A DNA stretch of 57,792 nucleotides, taken from contig ONIY01000022.1 in NCBI GenBank assembly GCA_900318065.1, forward strand, positions 1 through 57,792. Reading direction: 5' to 3'. Every line of letters begins with the position of its first letter. The stretch's first letter is position 1. Under the pieces are notes generated by a model. That model worked only from the letters and a program-made list of their open reading frames with translations. It did not search any database and was not told the DNA's origin. This stretch comes from an uncultured Prevotellaceae bacterium. Lineage in GTDB: Bacteria > Bacteroidota > Bacteroidia > Bacteroidales > Muribaculaceae. Shown here piece after piece: positions 19,110 through 27,980 of the stretch. Made by a program: the position numbers and the translations under genes.

Positions 19110-19192
19110 GCAAAACTGCACTGTTACAAGACATAAATTCAAGTTTCTGAAGTAATTATGAAATATCAAACCGCTAAGAATCAGGCGACAAA

Positions 19193-19216
19193 CTCCCCCT
19201 CTATCTTAGAGGGGGG
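19193..19216 (+). repeat. GC-rich intergenic hairpin after gldE
   Basis: CCCCCTCT (19195-19202) and AGAGGGGG (19208-19215) form a perfect 8-bp stem with a 5-nt loop. No T run follows, so it is more likely a small dispersed repeat or RNA 3' end than a classical terminator. Confidence 0.45.
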
Positions 19217-19294
19217 ACTGACTTCCGAAGCTTGAGACTTAACCACTAAATACCTCTTATTTTGACTATTATAACCAATTAAAATAAATAAATC

Positions 19295-20977
19295 ATGAAA
19301 CATTTACTTTCTAAAACTCGTGCCTTGGGCCTGATGGCTGTTGCGGCACTCGTGATGGGGTGGGGCGCGCAGTCGCACGCTTGCACTAATCTTATTGCCG
19401 GCAAGAAGGCAACGGTCGACGGTTCGACATTGATTACCTATGCCGCCGACTCTCACACTCTCTACGGCTTTCTGGACTATTATCCCGCTGCCGACCACAA
19501 GGCTGGCGACATGCGCAAGATTTATGACTGGGACTCAGGAAAATACCTGGGCGAGATTCCCGAGGTGGCGCACACCTATAAGGTGGTGGGCAACATCAAC
19601 GAGCATCAAGTGACTGTGGCAGAGTCTACCTGGGGTGGACGTCATGAGTGTGAAGACACTACTGGCACGGCTCTTGTTGACTACGGAAGCCTCATGTATA
19701 TTGCACTGCAGCGCTCTAAGACTGCGCGCGAGGCCATCAAGGTGATGACCGACATCGTGGCTAAGTATGGCTATGCCAGTGAGGGCGAGTCGTTCTCGAT
19801 TGGCGACCCCAACGAGGTGTGGGTGCTGGAGATGATTGGCAAGGGTGGCAAGGAGAAAGGCGCCGTGTGGGTGGCTATTCGCATCCCCGACGACTGCATC
19901 TCGGCTCACGCCAACCAGGCACGCATTCACAAGATTCCTTTCAAGGACAAGGATAACTGCATCTACAGCAAGGACGTGGTGTCGTTTGCCCGCAAGATGG
20001 GATGGTTCAACGGCAAGGACGAGGACTTTGACTTCTCGTTGACCTACTGCCCCGCCGACTATGGCACACTGCGTGGTTGCGATGCTCGCGCATGGGCATT
20101 CTTCAACAAGTATAAAGCAGGCATGGACCGCTATCTCCCCTATCTCGAGGGTAAGAAGGGTGCCGAGATTATGCCTCTCTATGTGAAGCCCGACCGCTTG
20201 CTCTCGGTGCGTAACATGCAGGACATGATGCGCGACCACTTTGAGGGAACTCCCTACGACATGACTCAGGACCCTGGCGCTAAGAACTACTATGGCGTGC
20301 CTTATCGCTATCGCCCCATGGAGTTTAAGGTGGATAGCGTGACCTATTGCCACGAGCGTGCTATTGCTACGCAACAAACGGGCTTCGTGTTCTGCACCCA
20401 GATGCGCTCTTGGCTCCCCGACCCGGTGGGCGGCATCATCTGGTTTGGCGTTGACGATGCCAACACTGCCGTCTTCGTGCCCATGTACTGCAGCATCAAC
20501 GAGGTGCCCGATTGCTTCCGCGAGGGAAAGGGCGACCTTTATAACTTCGACTTCGACGCAGCATTCTGGGTTAACAACCTGATTGCCAACCAGTGCTATA
20601 ATCGCTACTCATACATGATCCCCGACGTGCGCCGCGTGCAGAAGGGCCTTGAGGATGCGTTTGAGGCTCAGCAGCCACAAGTTGAGGCTAAGGCTGCCGC
20701 TATCTACAAGAACAATCCTGCCGAGGCAGTGGAATTCCTCACCAACTACAGCGTGAACAGTGCTCACGATTATCTCAGCAAATATCAGGACCTCGCCAAG
20801 TATCTCTTCGTGAAGTTCCTCGATGGTAACATCAAGAAGGAGAAGGATGGCAAGTTTGAGCGCAACAAGTGGGGTAACCCAGTCTCGCCCAACTATGGCG
20901 GCTACACTCAAGACTACTTTGAGACAATCGTCAAGGGCAGCGGCGACTACCTGCGCGTTAAGGAAGTAGAAAAGTAA
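19295..20977 (+). CDS. secreted C69-family dipeptidase
   Basis: 560-aa exported Ntn-hydrolase of the peptidase C69 (PepD-like) family, expected to hydrolyse dipeptides outside the inner membrane. The signal peptide runs to SHA, residue 29, so cleavage exposes C30 (ACTNLIAGKKATVDGST), the N-terminal nucleophile of this family. Signal peptidase alone would thus generate the active end. Other family hallmarks are VTVAESTWGG near residue 110 and EGESFSIGDPNEVWVLEMIG. Complete, ends in a terminator. Confidence 0.92.
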   Translation: MKHLLSKTRALGLMAVAALVMGWGAQSHACTNLIAGKKATVDGSTLITYAADSHTLYGFLDYYPAADHKAGDMRKIYDWDSGKYLGEIPEVAHTYKVVGNINEHQVTVAESTWGGRHECEDTTGTALVDYGSLMYIALQRSKTAREAIKVMTDIVAKYGYASEGESFSIGDPNEVWVLEMIGKGGKEKGAVWVAIRIPDDCISAHANQARIHKIPFKDKDNCIYSKDVVSFARKMGWFNGKDEDFDFSLTYCPADYGTLRGCDARAWAFFNKYKAGMDRYLPYLEGKKGAEIMPLYVKPDRLLSVRNMQDMMRDHFEGTPYDMTQDPGAKNYYGVPYRYRPMEFKVDSVTYCHERAIATQQTGFVFCTQMRSWLPDPVGGIIWFGVDDANTAVFVPMYCSINEVPDCFREGKGDLYNFDFDAAFWVNNLIANQCYNRYSYMIPDVRRVQKGLEDAFEAQQPQVEAKAAAIYKNNPAEAVEFLTNYSVNSAHDYLSKYQDLAKYLFVKFLDGNIKKEKDGKFERNKWGNPVSPNYGGYTQDYFETIVKGSGDYLRVKEVEK

Positions 20978-20998
20978 TTTTGTTTTTATCACCTAAAT

Positions 20999-21046
20999 CA
21001 AAATGGGTGGCATGCATGTATAGTTCGCAATGTCACCCATTTTTTG
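20999..21046 (+). terminator. terminator after C69 dipeptidase
   Basis: AAATGGGTG (21001-21009) pairs with CACCCATTT (21034-21042), followed by a T run. Confidence 0.85.
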
Positions 21047-21053
21047 AATCAAG

Positions 21054-22085
21054 ATGCCACGCCGATTAAAAGACTATCGCAACAGTTATCGTGAGTGGAA
21101 ACGGCATCCAGTGAAATATGAATATCCTGGAAAGAAGCACCGCTGCGACTGCTGTGGTGAGGAGCATGAAGGCAACTTCTGCCCGCTATGCGGCCAAAAG
21201 GCCACTCATGGTCCCGTCACTTGGAACAGCGTGTGGACAGGAGTGATGGAGATATGGGGATTGCACTCTAGGTCAATGCCCTACACTGCCTGGCAACTGC
21301 TGTTTCGTCCTGGTCACTTGATGCGCGACTATGTCACCGGTAAACGACAAGTGAGTTTTCCGCCAGTGAAGATGCTCGTGCTGTTGGGAGTTATTGTCTA
21401 TCTGCTGGGACATTTGTTGTCACCCAAAGATTACTCTCATGAGATTGCCAAGATAACATCTACTGGCCCGCTCTTCTATGTTACCTACGCTTGGAATTGG
21501 CTGCAGGCACATAATGAGTGGATGATGCTGGTAGTGTTTTCAACTCTCATCTTGCCCACCTGGATAGTGTTCCGCCATGCGCCGTTGCTCAAGCGTCACA
21601 CATTGCCACAGGGCTTTTTTATTCAGGTCTTTATCGCCAATCAATCGTTGGTGGTTGAGTTTATTATGCTGCTGATGTCTATAGTATTGTATTGTGTACC
21701 TTACCGCAATCTTAATATAGTTACAGCTATCTTGTTATTTATTTATCTGTATATTGACTACAAGCAACTGTTTGGCTATAACTGGTGGGGCACAGCGTGG
21801 CGAATGCTCATGGTGTTAGTCATCATAATAATGGTAGTGTTTAATGTCGGCAGTGCTATTAGTGTTATTGTTGTGAAGAAAGAAATTGATGTGGCAACAA
21901 TTTTGGGATTGATAGCCGCCTTTATCGTTATAGGCTGCATTACTTGGCTTGTGATATACTGCATTGACATAATCAATCGCAAGACATGGCGCGAGCGAGG
22001 AAAATGGAAAGCATGGAGACTTCCAATAATCGCCTCTATCATAATAGTGGTTATATTGAGCGTAATCACTGCATTGTCTTTGTAA
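21054..22085 (+). CDS. DUF3667 membrane protein
   Basis: 343-aa protein with an N-terminal zinc ribbon (CDCCGEEHEGNFCPLCGQ, residues 31-48: two C-x2-C pairs) followed by the DUF3667 segment (FRPGHLMRDYVTGKRQVSFP) and about six hydrophobic helices. Common in Bacteroidetes, function not known. The ATG lies only 9 nt after the T run of the upstream terminator, so its promoter must overlap that terminator or it depends on read-through. Confidence 0.8.
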   Translation: MPRRLKDYRNSYREWKRHPVKYEYPGKKHRCDCCGEEHEGNFCPLCGQKATHGPVTWNSVWTGVMEIWGLHSRSMPYTAWQLLFRPGHLMRDYVTGKRQVSFPPVKMLVLLGVIVYLLGHLLSPKDYSHEIAKITSTGPLFYVTYAWNWLQAHNEWMMLVVFSTLILPTWIVFRHAPLLKRHTLPQGFFIQVFIANQSLVVEFIMLLMSIVLYCVPYRNLNIVTAILLFIYLYIDYKQLFGYNWWGTAWRMLMVLVIIIMVVFNVGSAISVIVVKKEIDVATILGLIAAFIVIGCITWLVIYCIDIINRKTWRERGKWKAWRLPIIASIIIVVILSVITALSL

Positions 22086-22108
22086 TCTAAATAAAGAGAA
22101 GAGAGTAA

Positions 22109-22147
22109 AATGAAGAGGATGTGATTCTTGTCACATCCTCCTCATTT
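22109..22147. terminator. bidirectional terminator
   Basis: GAGGATGTGA (22115-22124) / TCACATCCTC (22131-22140), extended by AATGA/TCATT; T run on the plus side, A residues on the other. It sits between convergent DUF3667 and lipoprotein genes. Confidence 0.85.
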
Positions 22148-22169
22148 TTAATATAGTTGACGACACTGC

Positions 22170-22790
22170 TTATTCCGGCAGTTTCACTACTGGCCAACCA
22201 TAGTCTTGATACATTGTGGCCTTTATGTTGTGCTCCTTGACATAGGTCGCAATGCCTTGAGCGCGATTCTCTTCGCGTCCTTTCTCGTTGGAGTTCATTT
22301 TCTGGAAAGCGTCAAACTTGTCGCCAAAGATTTTCTTGGCGCTTGGCAAGTTGTCGGCACCGTCGGCAACACGCTCAAAAGATGTGATTTCATATTCGTT
22401 ACCGCTTTTCTTCAGGTGTATCAGTCCCGGGAAACTGCCTCCTGAGGCAGTCTTGAGAGTATCGCCTGCAAGGTTGTAGTTGAAAATCCAGAAGTCGCCC
22501 CACACTTTGATGTCCTGGTCGTCCTTGTCATCGGTCGCAACTATCATCGCTTGTGGAATGCACACATCGCTCTTGTCGTAGTTTTTACCAATTTCTTCAA
22601 CAAGGTATTTGTCAATAGCTTTTAGGTAGCCCTTGGGTTGTTGTTGGCTATCGGCAATAGCCGTTATCGTGTCGCTACTGCTGGTGACACTTGCGCTTGT
22701 AGTGCCGCTTTTGCCCTGGCAAGCAGTGAGTGCCATGATGCCACATGCTATTAACACGGTGGCAATCACTTCAATTTTTGTCATTCTCAT
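22170..22790 (-). CDS. hypothetical lipoprotein
   Basis: 206 aa with a lipoprotein signal peptide and lipobox LTAC (Cys at residue 24), then a Ser/Thr-rich linker and a folded domain. I do not recognise the domain: its alternating segments (VWGDFWIFNYNLAGDTL, GSFPGLIHLKK) suggest a small alpha+beta fold like NTF2-type secreted domains, an inference only. It is 29 nt downstream of the DUF3108 gene on the same strand, so the two probably share a transcript. Confidence 0.7.
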   Translation of the reverse strand: MRMTKIEVIATVLIACGIMALTACQGKSGTTSASVTSSSDTITAIADSQQQPKGYLKAIDKYLVEEIGKNYDKSDVCIPQAMIVATDDKDDQDIKVWGDFWIFNYNLAGDTLKTASGGSFPGLIHLKKSGNEYEITSFERVADGADNLPSAKKIFGDKFDAFQKMNSNEKGREENRAQGIATYVKEHNIKATMYQDYGWPVVKLPE

Positions 22791-22819
22791 ATTGGGAAAG
22801 AATATAAAAATTTAATGAA

Positions 22820-23566
22820 TTATTTGGCGTAGTAGCACTTTATCTCTCCTATGGGGAGCTTGCCCACCACCAGCAGCGGGATGCGGTTGGGCATGGTGGA
22901 GATGTAGGCATCGATGTCGTCGCTCGACTTCTTGCCCCCGTCTTGGGTGAACTGCAGCTTGATGTGGTGGGCCTGGTGGCGCGACTTGTCGCGCAGTTGC
23001 AACTGCTTCACACCCTGGTACTTAATGGTGAGCGTCTCCTTCTGTTTTCCTGAGAAGATGCAGGTCTTGTACACCTTGCTCTCGGCCATCTTTGAGTAGT
23101 CGAGGTTGCGGAGCATGAAGAAGGTGCTAAGCATGTCGTAGGCCACGCCACCGGTGCTCAGGCTCAGCGTGGCGGTGGGCTTGTTCTTGCGGTAGCGCTT
23201 GCAAGTGGCCGAGGTGCTCGACGCGCCATTGATGAAGTCCACCACATCGTGGGCATAGTAACTCTTCTCGTGAGTGAACTTCTCATACTTCAGTGGCCTG
23301 AAGTTGCTCTGCATCGTGCACTTGAGGGTGTCGCGCACGGGGTAAATCTTGTCGGCCCATGAGCGTGTCTTGCCCGTCAGCATTGCGTGGTAGCCGTTGC
23401 CGCTCTTGTTGATCGACAACGTGGCATCGCCGGCATGCTTCCACACCACGCCCCAGTGATACACAATCTGGTAGTTAAGAGTCTCATTACTCAAAGTGAG
23501 GGCACTCACCACAGGTGACATTACCAAACTCGCCAAGGCCAATATTGAAACAAGTATTTTTCTCAT
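22820..23566 (-). CDS. DUF3108 periplasmic protein
   Basis: 248-aa exported protein with a signal peptide (about residues 1-22) followed by a DUF3108 beta-rich domain: the opening LNYQIVYHWGVVWKHAGDA, the KIYPVRDTL segment and the LPIGEIKCYY end are characteristic. The family is widespread in Bacteroidetes and Proteobacteria and probably binds or carries something in the cell envelope; activity unknown. First gene of a two-gene unit with the lipoprotein at 22170. Confidence 0.8.
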   Translation of the reverse strand: MRKILVSILALASLVMSPVVSALTLSNETLNYQIVYHWGVVWKHAGDATLSINKSGNGYHAMLTGKTRSWADKIYPVRDTLKCTMQSNFRPLKYEKFTHEKSYYAHDVVDFINGASSTSATCKRYRKNKPTATLSLSTGGVAYDMLSTFFMLRNLDYSKMAESKVYKTCIFSGKQKETLTIKYQGVKQLQLRDKSRHQAHHIKLQFTQDGGKKSSDDIDAYISTMPNRIPLLVVGKLPIGEIKCYYAK

Positions 23567-23650
23567 AATCGTTAATGTGTTTCTTGATAAGACTTATCTT
23601 CTCTCAAAAAGTTTAAACTCTACCCATTGACAAGTAACTTTGGTATGCCC

Positions 23651-23697
23651 TTTTCGGCGATTAACCAAATTATTCGCCGAAAATTTTCGGCGAATAA
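23651..23697 (+). promoter_or_regulatory. perfect 28-bp palindrome, candidate operator
   Basis: The segment 23670-23697 is a perfect 28-bp palindrome with half-site TTTTCGGCGAATAA; a further copy of TTTTCGGCGA lies at 23651-23660. TTTCGGCGA occurs again at 24025-24033, directly in front of the -7 box of the sigma factor gene. In this 521-nt gap (23567-24087) no gene is visible. Confidence 0.55.
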
Positions 23698-24024
23698 CGT
23701 TCTTTTTCACCGAAATGACAACTGCGAATAATAAAAAAACACCCTAAAGTGTGAAGTTTTTGGTCAAGTTATGCGTCTAATAGTCAGATAATGATATTAA
23801 ACGATAAATGCATCGATTATGAAAAATAGTATTAAAGTTTTGTGGCTCCCATAGCAGCAAATGGTTTAAACTCCATCAAGATTGGGAAAATAGTCGAAAG
23901 TAAGTCCTGATTCAGAAATTTTTAATACTATTTATATCTACAACTTTCTATACCTTCTGATACAGTTTTTTGATTGCAAAAAGTACAAACAATAAACGGA
24001 CCAATATAAATTTCAAGTTATTTA

Positions 24025-24047
24025 TTTCGGCGATTTTCTTATTTTTG
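24025..24047 (+). promoter_or_regulatory. sigma factor operon promoter with overlapping half-operator
   Basis: TATTTTTG (24040-24047) matches the TAnnTTTG -7 box; TTTCGGCGA (24025-24033), the half-site of the upstream palindrome, lies in the spacer. A DNA-binding protein there would block the promoter. Confidence 0.55.
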
Positions 24048-24087
24048 CGTCTTATATTATGGATCGCTATTTGAGCGTTTTGAGATT

Positions 24088-24570
24088 ATGTTTGGCAATA
24101 GGCGTAGAAATATTGACGAAGTAATAGAAGGCAACCTTGACGCATTGGTGAGGTTTGCCTATTACCGTTTGGGCGATCGAGTCGAAGCCGAGGATATCGC
24201 CTATGATGCTGTATTGCGTCTGCTTGAAAACAGCGACAAGGTGAAGGATGCAAAATGCTATATGTTCCGCATTGTTTACAACCTGTGTCAGGATAAGTTC
24301 AGAAAAAAGGAAGTCTCGACAGTATCGTTTGAGAACGTTGAATTACCCGATGAAACGGAAGACCATCTAGACCAGGAGGAAATAGACCGCATTAACCGCT
24401 TACTTGACGGCTTGCCGCCCAACGAGGCTGAAATTGTGAGAATGAATGTGGTTGACGAACTTTCGTTTGTGGAAATTAGCCGCATTATCAATATCCCACA
24501 ATCCACCGCTAAATCGCGTTTCTATTCGGGAATGGGAAAGCTTAGAGAAAAGTATTTCACCAATAATTAA
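24088..24570 (+). CDS. ECF-type RNA polymerase sigma factor
   Basis: 160-aa sigma-70-family protein. Region 2 spans about residues 10-75 (DRVEAEDIAYDAVLRLLE, MFRIVYNLCQDKFRKK) and region 4 about 100-155 (LPPNEAEIVRMNVVDELSFVEIS, IPQSTAKSRFYSGMGKLR). It directs RNA polymerase to its own regulon. The next gene overlaps its stop by 1 nt (TAATG) and looks like a membrane partner. No SusC/FecR-type anti-sigma is present. Confidence 0.9.
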   Translation: MFGNRRRNIDEVIEGNLDALVRFAYYRLGDRVEAEDIAYDAVLRLLENSDKVKDAKCYMFRIVYNLCQDKFRKKEVSTVSFENVELPDETEDHLDQEEIDRINRLLDGLPPNEAEIVRMNVVDELSFVEISRIINIPQSTAKSRFYSGMGKLREKYFTNN

Positions 24571-24968
24571 TGACCACTATGGACGAATATAAAGATATAA
24601 AAGACCTGCTTAAACCGCAACGACAAATAGGTGCATCGGCACACTTGCGACAGCGTGTAAGCAAGGCATTGGCTCAAAAACGCAACACCAGCACAAGATG
24701 GATGTGGAGCGGTGTGGCAGCGGCTTGCGCAGCAATGATTGTGGGTGTGATAATGTTCTTCAATATTAAGAATTCCATTGCGCCATCCCACAATGACAAC
24801 TGCATTGTCTATGTCGCTGGACAAAAAGCAAGTGCTGACGAAGCCCAAGCGATTGCCAAAGCCGATGTAGCCAGGATGCAGCAATTCATGCAAACTGTGG
24901 CCCAGCAAAATGCCGCTGAACAAGAAAAAGTCAATCAATTCATGCAACATAAATTCTTAGAGAAATGA
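24570..24968 (+). CDS. single-pass membrane protein, candidate anti-sigma partner
   Basis: 132 aa: a basic cytosolic N-terminus of about 45 residues, one transmembrane helix (about 49-68; WSGVAAACAAMIVGVIMFF) and a Gln/Ala-rich periplasmic tail with coiled-coil character. Size, topology and the overlap with the sigma gene are what an anti-sigma factor would show, but I see no recognisable anti-sigma domain, so the role is inferred from position. Confidence 0.6.
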   Translation: MTTMDEYKDIKDLLKPQRQIGASAHLRQRVSKALAQKRNTSTRWMWSGVAAACAAMIVGVIMFFNIKNSIAPSHNDNCIVYVAGQKASADEAQAIAKADVARMQQFMQTVAQQNAAEQEKVNQFMQHKFLEK

Positions 24969-25348
24969 AACGAATAATAATCATCATAACGTGCATTGTC
25001 ACCGCTTTAGCGGTATATGCCGCCCCGCCCAAGTTGTATGTTGAAAACCTGTTTGACGGCCGCTACAACGACAACAAGAGTGTGACAATTTCTATCTACA
25101 AAAACAATGGCAACTACTATCGCGGATTGACTGTCAAGAACAATCCCGGTATAATCAAGAAAATTGCCGAGGCTATCTCGAAAGATGCTCCAAGGGCAAA
25201 GGAATACTCCGACTATAACGGCGCCGACGGGCAATACACCTCGCTACAGATTGTCAACAACGGTGAGATAATCTACATTGGTCTGCAACGTGACCGGCAT
25301 GGTGGAGCGTTTTTCTTCATCCAAGGCAAAGAAAAAGCATTTAAATAA
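24965..25348 (+). CDS. DUF6108-like secreted protein
   Basis: 127 aa with a signal peptide ending VYA (about residue 19) and a small domain (LYVENLFDGRYNDNKSVTI, LTVKNNPGIIKKIAEAISKDA) resembling DUF6108 of Bacteroidales. It overlaps the preceding gene by 4 nt (ATGA) and is 17 nt from the following barrel gene, so it is part of the sigma operon. Function unknown. Confidence 0.65.
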   Translation: MKRIIIIITCIVTALAVYAAPPKLYVENLFDGRYNDNKSVTISIYKNNGNYYRGLTVKNNPGIIKKIAEAISKDAPRAKEYSDYNGADGQYTSLQIVNNGEIIYIGLQRDRHGGAFFFIQGKEKAFK

Positions 25349-25365
25349 CTAATCATTAACTTATT

Positions 25366-27516
25366 ATGGATAAACTCGCGAAAGCCGTCTTATTGATGGC
25401 TCTACTACCTGTGTCCCTTTTTGCACAGGAAAACAATGATTCAATAAGCATGGATTCTATCGCCGACTATTGGGATAAGGTGCTCGAACTGAATGAGGTA
25501 GTGGTAATAGGTCATCGCACTGTGCTCAAACAAGAACCCGATCGCATCGTCTATCTCACCAAGAATGACGCTTTTACTAAAGGCCTTAACGGCATTGAAG
25601 TGCTTGACCGCATTCCACGCGTATCGGTTGAGGGCGATGCTGTGACCGTTGCTGGTAAGTCGTCGGTGCGCTATATTGTTGATGGCCGACTATTGGAAAT
25701 GCCCGATGATGCCATCGCCATGCAACTGAAAAACCTGCAGGCATCGGGCATCGAGAAAATCGAAGTACTCACCACACCACCAGCAAAATATGCTGCAAGC
25801 ACCAATGTGGCGTTTATCAGCATCACTACTCGCAACGAGTCGCTTGGCGCGCGTGGCAGCATGTGGGGTCGTGGCATTGCTCGTGAGAATTTCAGTTATA
25901 TGTTGGGCGGCAATTTATCTTACACAGCTCGCAAAGTTGAACTATCGGTCGATGCCAGTTGGAGTGATAACAGGGGCATTAATGACGTTGACCGCACCTA
26001 CACATTCAGCGATTACGAGAAAGTCTCGAAACGTAGCACACACTTCACTAATCGTTCGTTTGGTGTGAATGGACTTTTCAAGTATAAATTCACCGACCGA
26101 CTTAATGCAGGTGTAATTGCCAATTTCAGCACAACGCGGCTTAATAGCAAATTGAACGATACGACAAATGACAAGGGCAACATATTCAACTCGTGCAATT
26201 ATTCACCGTCTCGCCCCAACAATGCACTCACATTGACTACTTTTGTCGATTGGCATCTTGACGACAAGGGCAAAATGTTGAGTCTCACCTACAATTGGTT
26301 CAATAAGTCAACCAAGTCATTCTCTGATGTGACCACAACCTGGAAAGATGGTTCATCTCACTTGACCAATGATGGGCACAACAAATATCACATCCATTCG
26401 GTCAAACTTGATGCTACACTGCCATTTAATGCATTCAAGATGGAGACAGGAGTTGCCTATACCGCCATAGGTAACAAGACAGCATTGAAAGCCGGAACTT
26501 ATGATGATTCACATTGGATTTATGACCCTACGCAAAGCAACGCGTTTGACTATGACGAGCTAACCGCTGCCGCCTATATCAGTGCCGAGAAGAGTTTCGG
26601 CAACTCTTTTTTCGGAAAACTTGGACTGCGCTATGAGCATACGGACGTGAAAGGACTTCAGTCAGTCGGTGACGAGGAGCACAATAATAATTATGGTTAT
26701 CTGTTCCCCTCGTTAAACCTGAGTTGGAGTAATCAGGGTGTGGGACGCTTCTCATTGTCCTATTCAATGGGTATTACACGCCCGAACTTTGGCGACCTCA
26801 ATCCGTTCCGCTACTATACAACCACCAGCGACTATGTGTCAGGAAATCCCGACCTAAGACCAAGTATTGCTCACAATGCCGAACTTAGTTACAGTTTCAA
26901 GGGAATCTATGCCGTGCTTTACAATTCCTACAATCGCGATGCCATCAGCTATGTTACGCGATTCAATGCCGATGGCTCGCAATCCACTATTCCCATGAAT
27001 TGCATCGACAATAACAAGGTGGGCATTTATGCTTCATACTACCGCTCCATCTTCGACTGGTGGAATGTGAACGTTGGCGGCGAGGTCTTCAACACCTATG
27101 CCAAATCGAAGATTGCCGATTTCAGGGAGCATGATGACAACAGTTGGAGCGGCAAATTGGAACTCAACACCTCGTGGATGCTCAATCGTCAGCATACACT
27201 CATTTTCAATGTGCGGTTCAGTCATTATTTCCCCTATCATGAGCGCTTGGTGCGATATGGGGCAATGTCGCTGATTGGCTTTGAACTGAGATATATGCTC
27301 CTTGATAATCGTTTGGCGCTTACCGCCGCTGTTAGCGACCCCTTTGGATGGAACATCACAAAATCAACGGCACTGTATAACGACTATAGCGTCTTTACTC
27401 GCAACAATATCCACAGCCACGCCGTCTCCATTCGCGTGTCATACTCCTTTGGTGGCAACAAGGTCAACAACGTCTATCGTGACACCAAAGAGCGAGAATC
27501 TAGCCGCTCAAATTGA
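25366..27516 (+). CDS. outer-membrane beta-barrel / TonB-dependent receptor-like protein
   Basis: 716 aa with a signal peptide ending LFAQ (residue 21), a plug-like domain (about 45-160; VVVIGHRTVLKQEPDRIVYL, RIPRVSVEGDAVTVAGKSSV) and a long C-terminal barrel of the OMP_b-brl_3 type ending in an aromatic-rich strand (HAVSIRVSYSFGG). There is no carboxypeptidase-like N-domain as in SusC. Last gene of the sigma operon, so its abundance is probably set by that sigma factor. Ligand unknown. Confidence 0.82.
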   Translation: MDKLAKAVLLMALLPVSLFAQENNDSISMDSIADYWDKVLELNEVVVIGHRTVLKQEPDRIVYLTKNDAFTKGLNGIEVLDRIPRVSVEGDAVTVAGKSSVRYIVDGRLLEMPDDAIAMQLKNLQASGIEKIEVLTTPPAKYAASTNVAFISITTRNESLGARGSMWGRGIARENFSYMLGGNLSYTARKVELSVDASWSDNRGINDVDRTYTFSDYEKVSKRSTHFTNRSFGVNGLFKYKFTDRLNAGVIANFSTTRLNSKLNDTTNDKGNIFNSCNYSPSRPNNALTLTTFVDWHLDDKGKMLSLTYNWFNKSTKSFSDVTTTWKDGSSHLTNDGHNKYHIHSVKLDATLPFNAFKMETGVAYTAIGNKTALKAGTYDDSHWIYDPTQSNAFDYDELTAAAYISAEKSFGNSFFGKLGLRYEHTDVKGLQSVGDEEHNNNYGYLFPSLNLSWSNQGVGRFSLSYSMGITRPNFGDLNPFRYYTTTSDYVSGNPDLRPSIAHNAELSYSFKGIYAVLYNSYNRDAISYVTRFNADGSQSTIPMNCIDNNKVGIYASYYRSIFDWWNVNVGGEVFNTYAKSKIADFREHDDNSWSGKLELNTSWMLNRQHTLIFNVRFSHYFPYHERLVRYGAMSLIGFELRYMLLDNRLALTAAVSDPFGWNITKSTALYNDYSVFTRNNIHSHAVSIRVSYSFGGNKVNNVYRDTKERESSRSN

Positions 27517-27543
27517 ATACTTGATAACATCTGCTTCATATTA

Positions 27544-27580
27544 AAGGCACACTCACACATGCAAAGGTGGAGTGTGCCTT
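27544..27580 (+). terminator. hairpin after barrel gene
   Basis: Perfect 11-bp stem AAGGCACACTC (27544-27554) / GAGTGTGCCTT (27570-27580). The T run is short, so termination is likely but not certain. Confidence 0.7.
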
Positions 27581-27593
27581 GTGCGCTCAAGGA

Positions 27594-27625
27594 CAAGATT
27601 CACTCGCATTCGCTCATGCATCTTG
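27594..27625 (+). repeat. REP-like imperfect hairpin, copy 1
   Basis: CAAGATTCACTCGC ... GCTCATGCATCTTG forms an imperfect inverted repeat preceded by AGGA. Similar hairpins occur at 32786-32817 and 32840-32870. Confidence 0.55.
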
Positions 27626-27645
27626 TGCGCTCCCGCGGGGGTGTG

Positions 27646-27801
27646 CTGCAAAGTAGAGAAAAGTAGCCTGGCGGCACTTGTCGCTTTTCATTTTCCACAC
27701 CACTGCCAAGCGAGCTTGCCGTGGGTGGACAAATGAAAAACGGTTGCAACTTTCGTCACAACCGTTTCTCTACTTTGCAGCGGAGAGGACAAGATTCACC
27801 G
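27646..27801 (+). repeat. long repeat with 16-bp inverted ends, left copy
   Basis: CTGCAAAGTAGAGAAA (27646-27661) and TTTCTCTACTTTGCAG (27765-27780) are perfect 16-bp inverted repeats enclosing 103 bp, like a MITE. From 27666 to 27801 the sequence is a direct repeat of 32907-33042 with few differences. Inside is the hairpin AAACGGTTG/CAACCGTTT. Short open frames here are not genes. The rest of the gap 27517-27980 shows no gene. Confidence 0.75.
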
Positions 27802-27980
27802 CCTCATTCTTCGAGAAAAACAATCGCTGGAAATCAGCGACATAGCAATTCAAATTCCTTCGATTTTTGCCGATTTTCAATATCTACTGCCTATAAGCTG
27901 TCTATGGACACATATCCATAACACCTTAATAGTCTGTTGATAAACCCTGATTGTTGGGTTAAATGCTCATTCTTTGAAAA

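Noticed and set aside
27721-27921. Similar short frames in both copies of the long repeat (27721 and 32905)
   Set aside because: They are alike only because the DNA repeat is; they run into unrelated sequence after the repeat.
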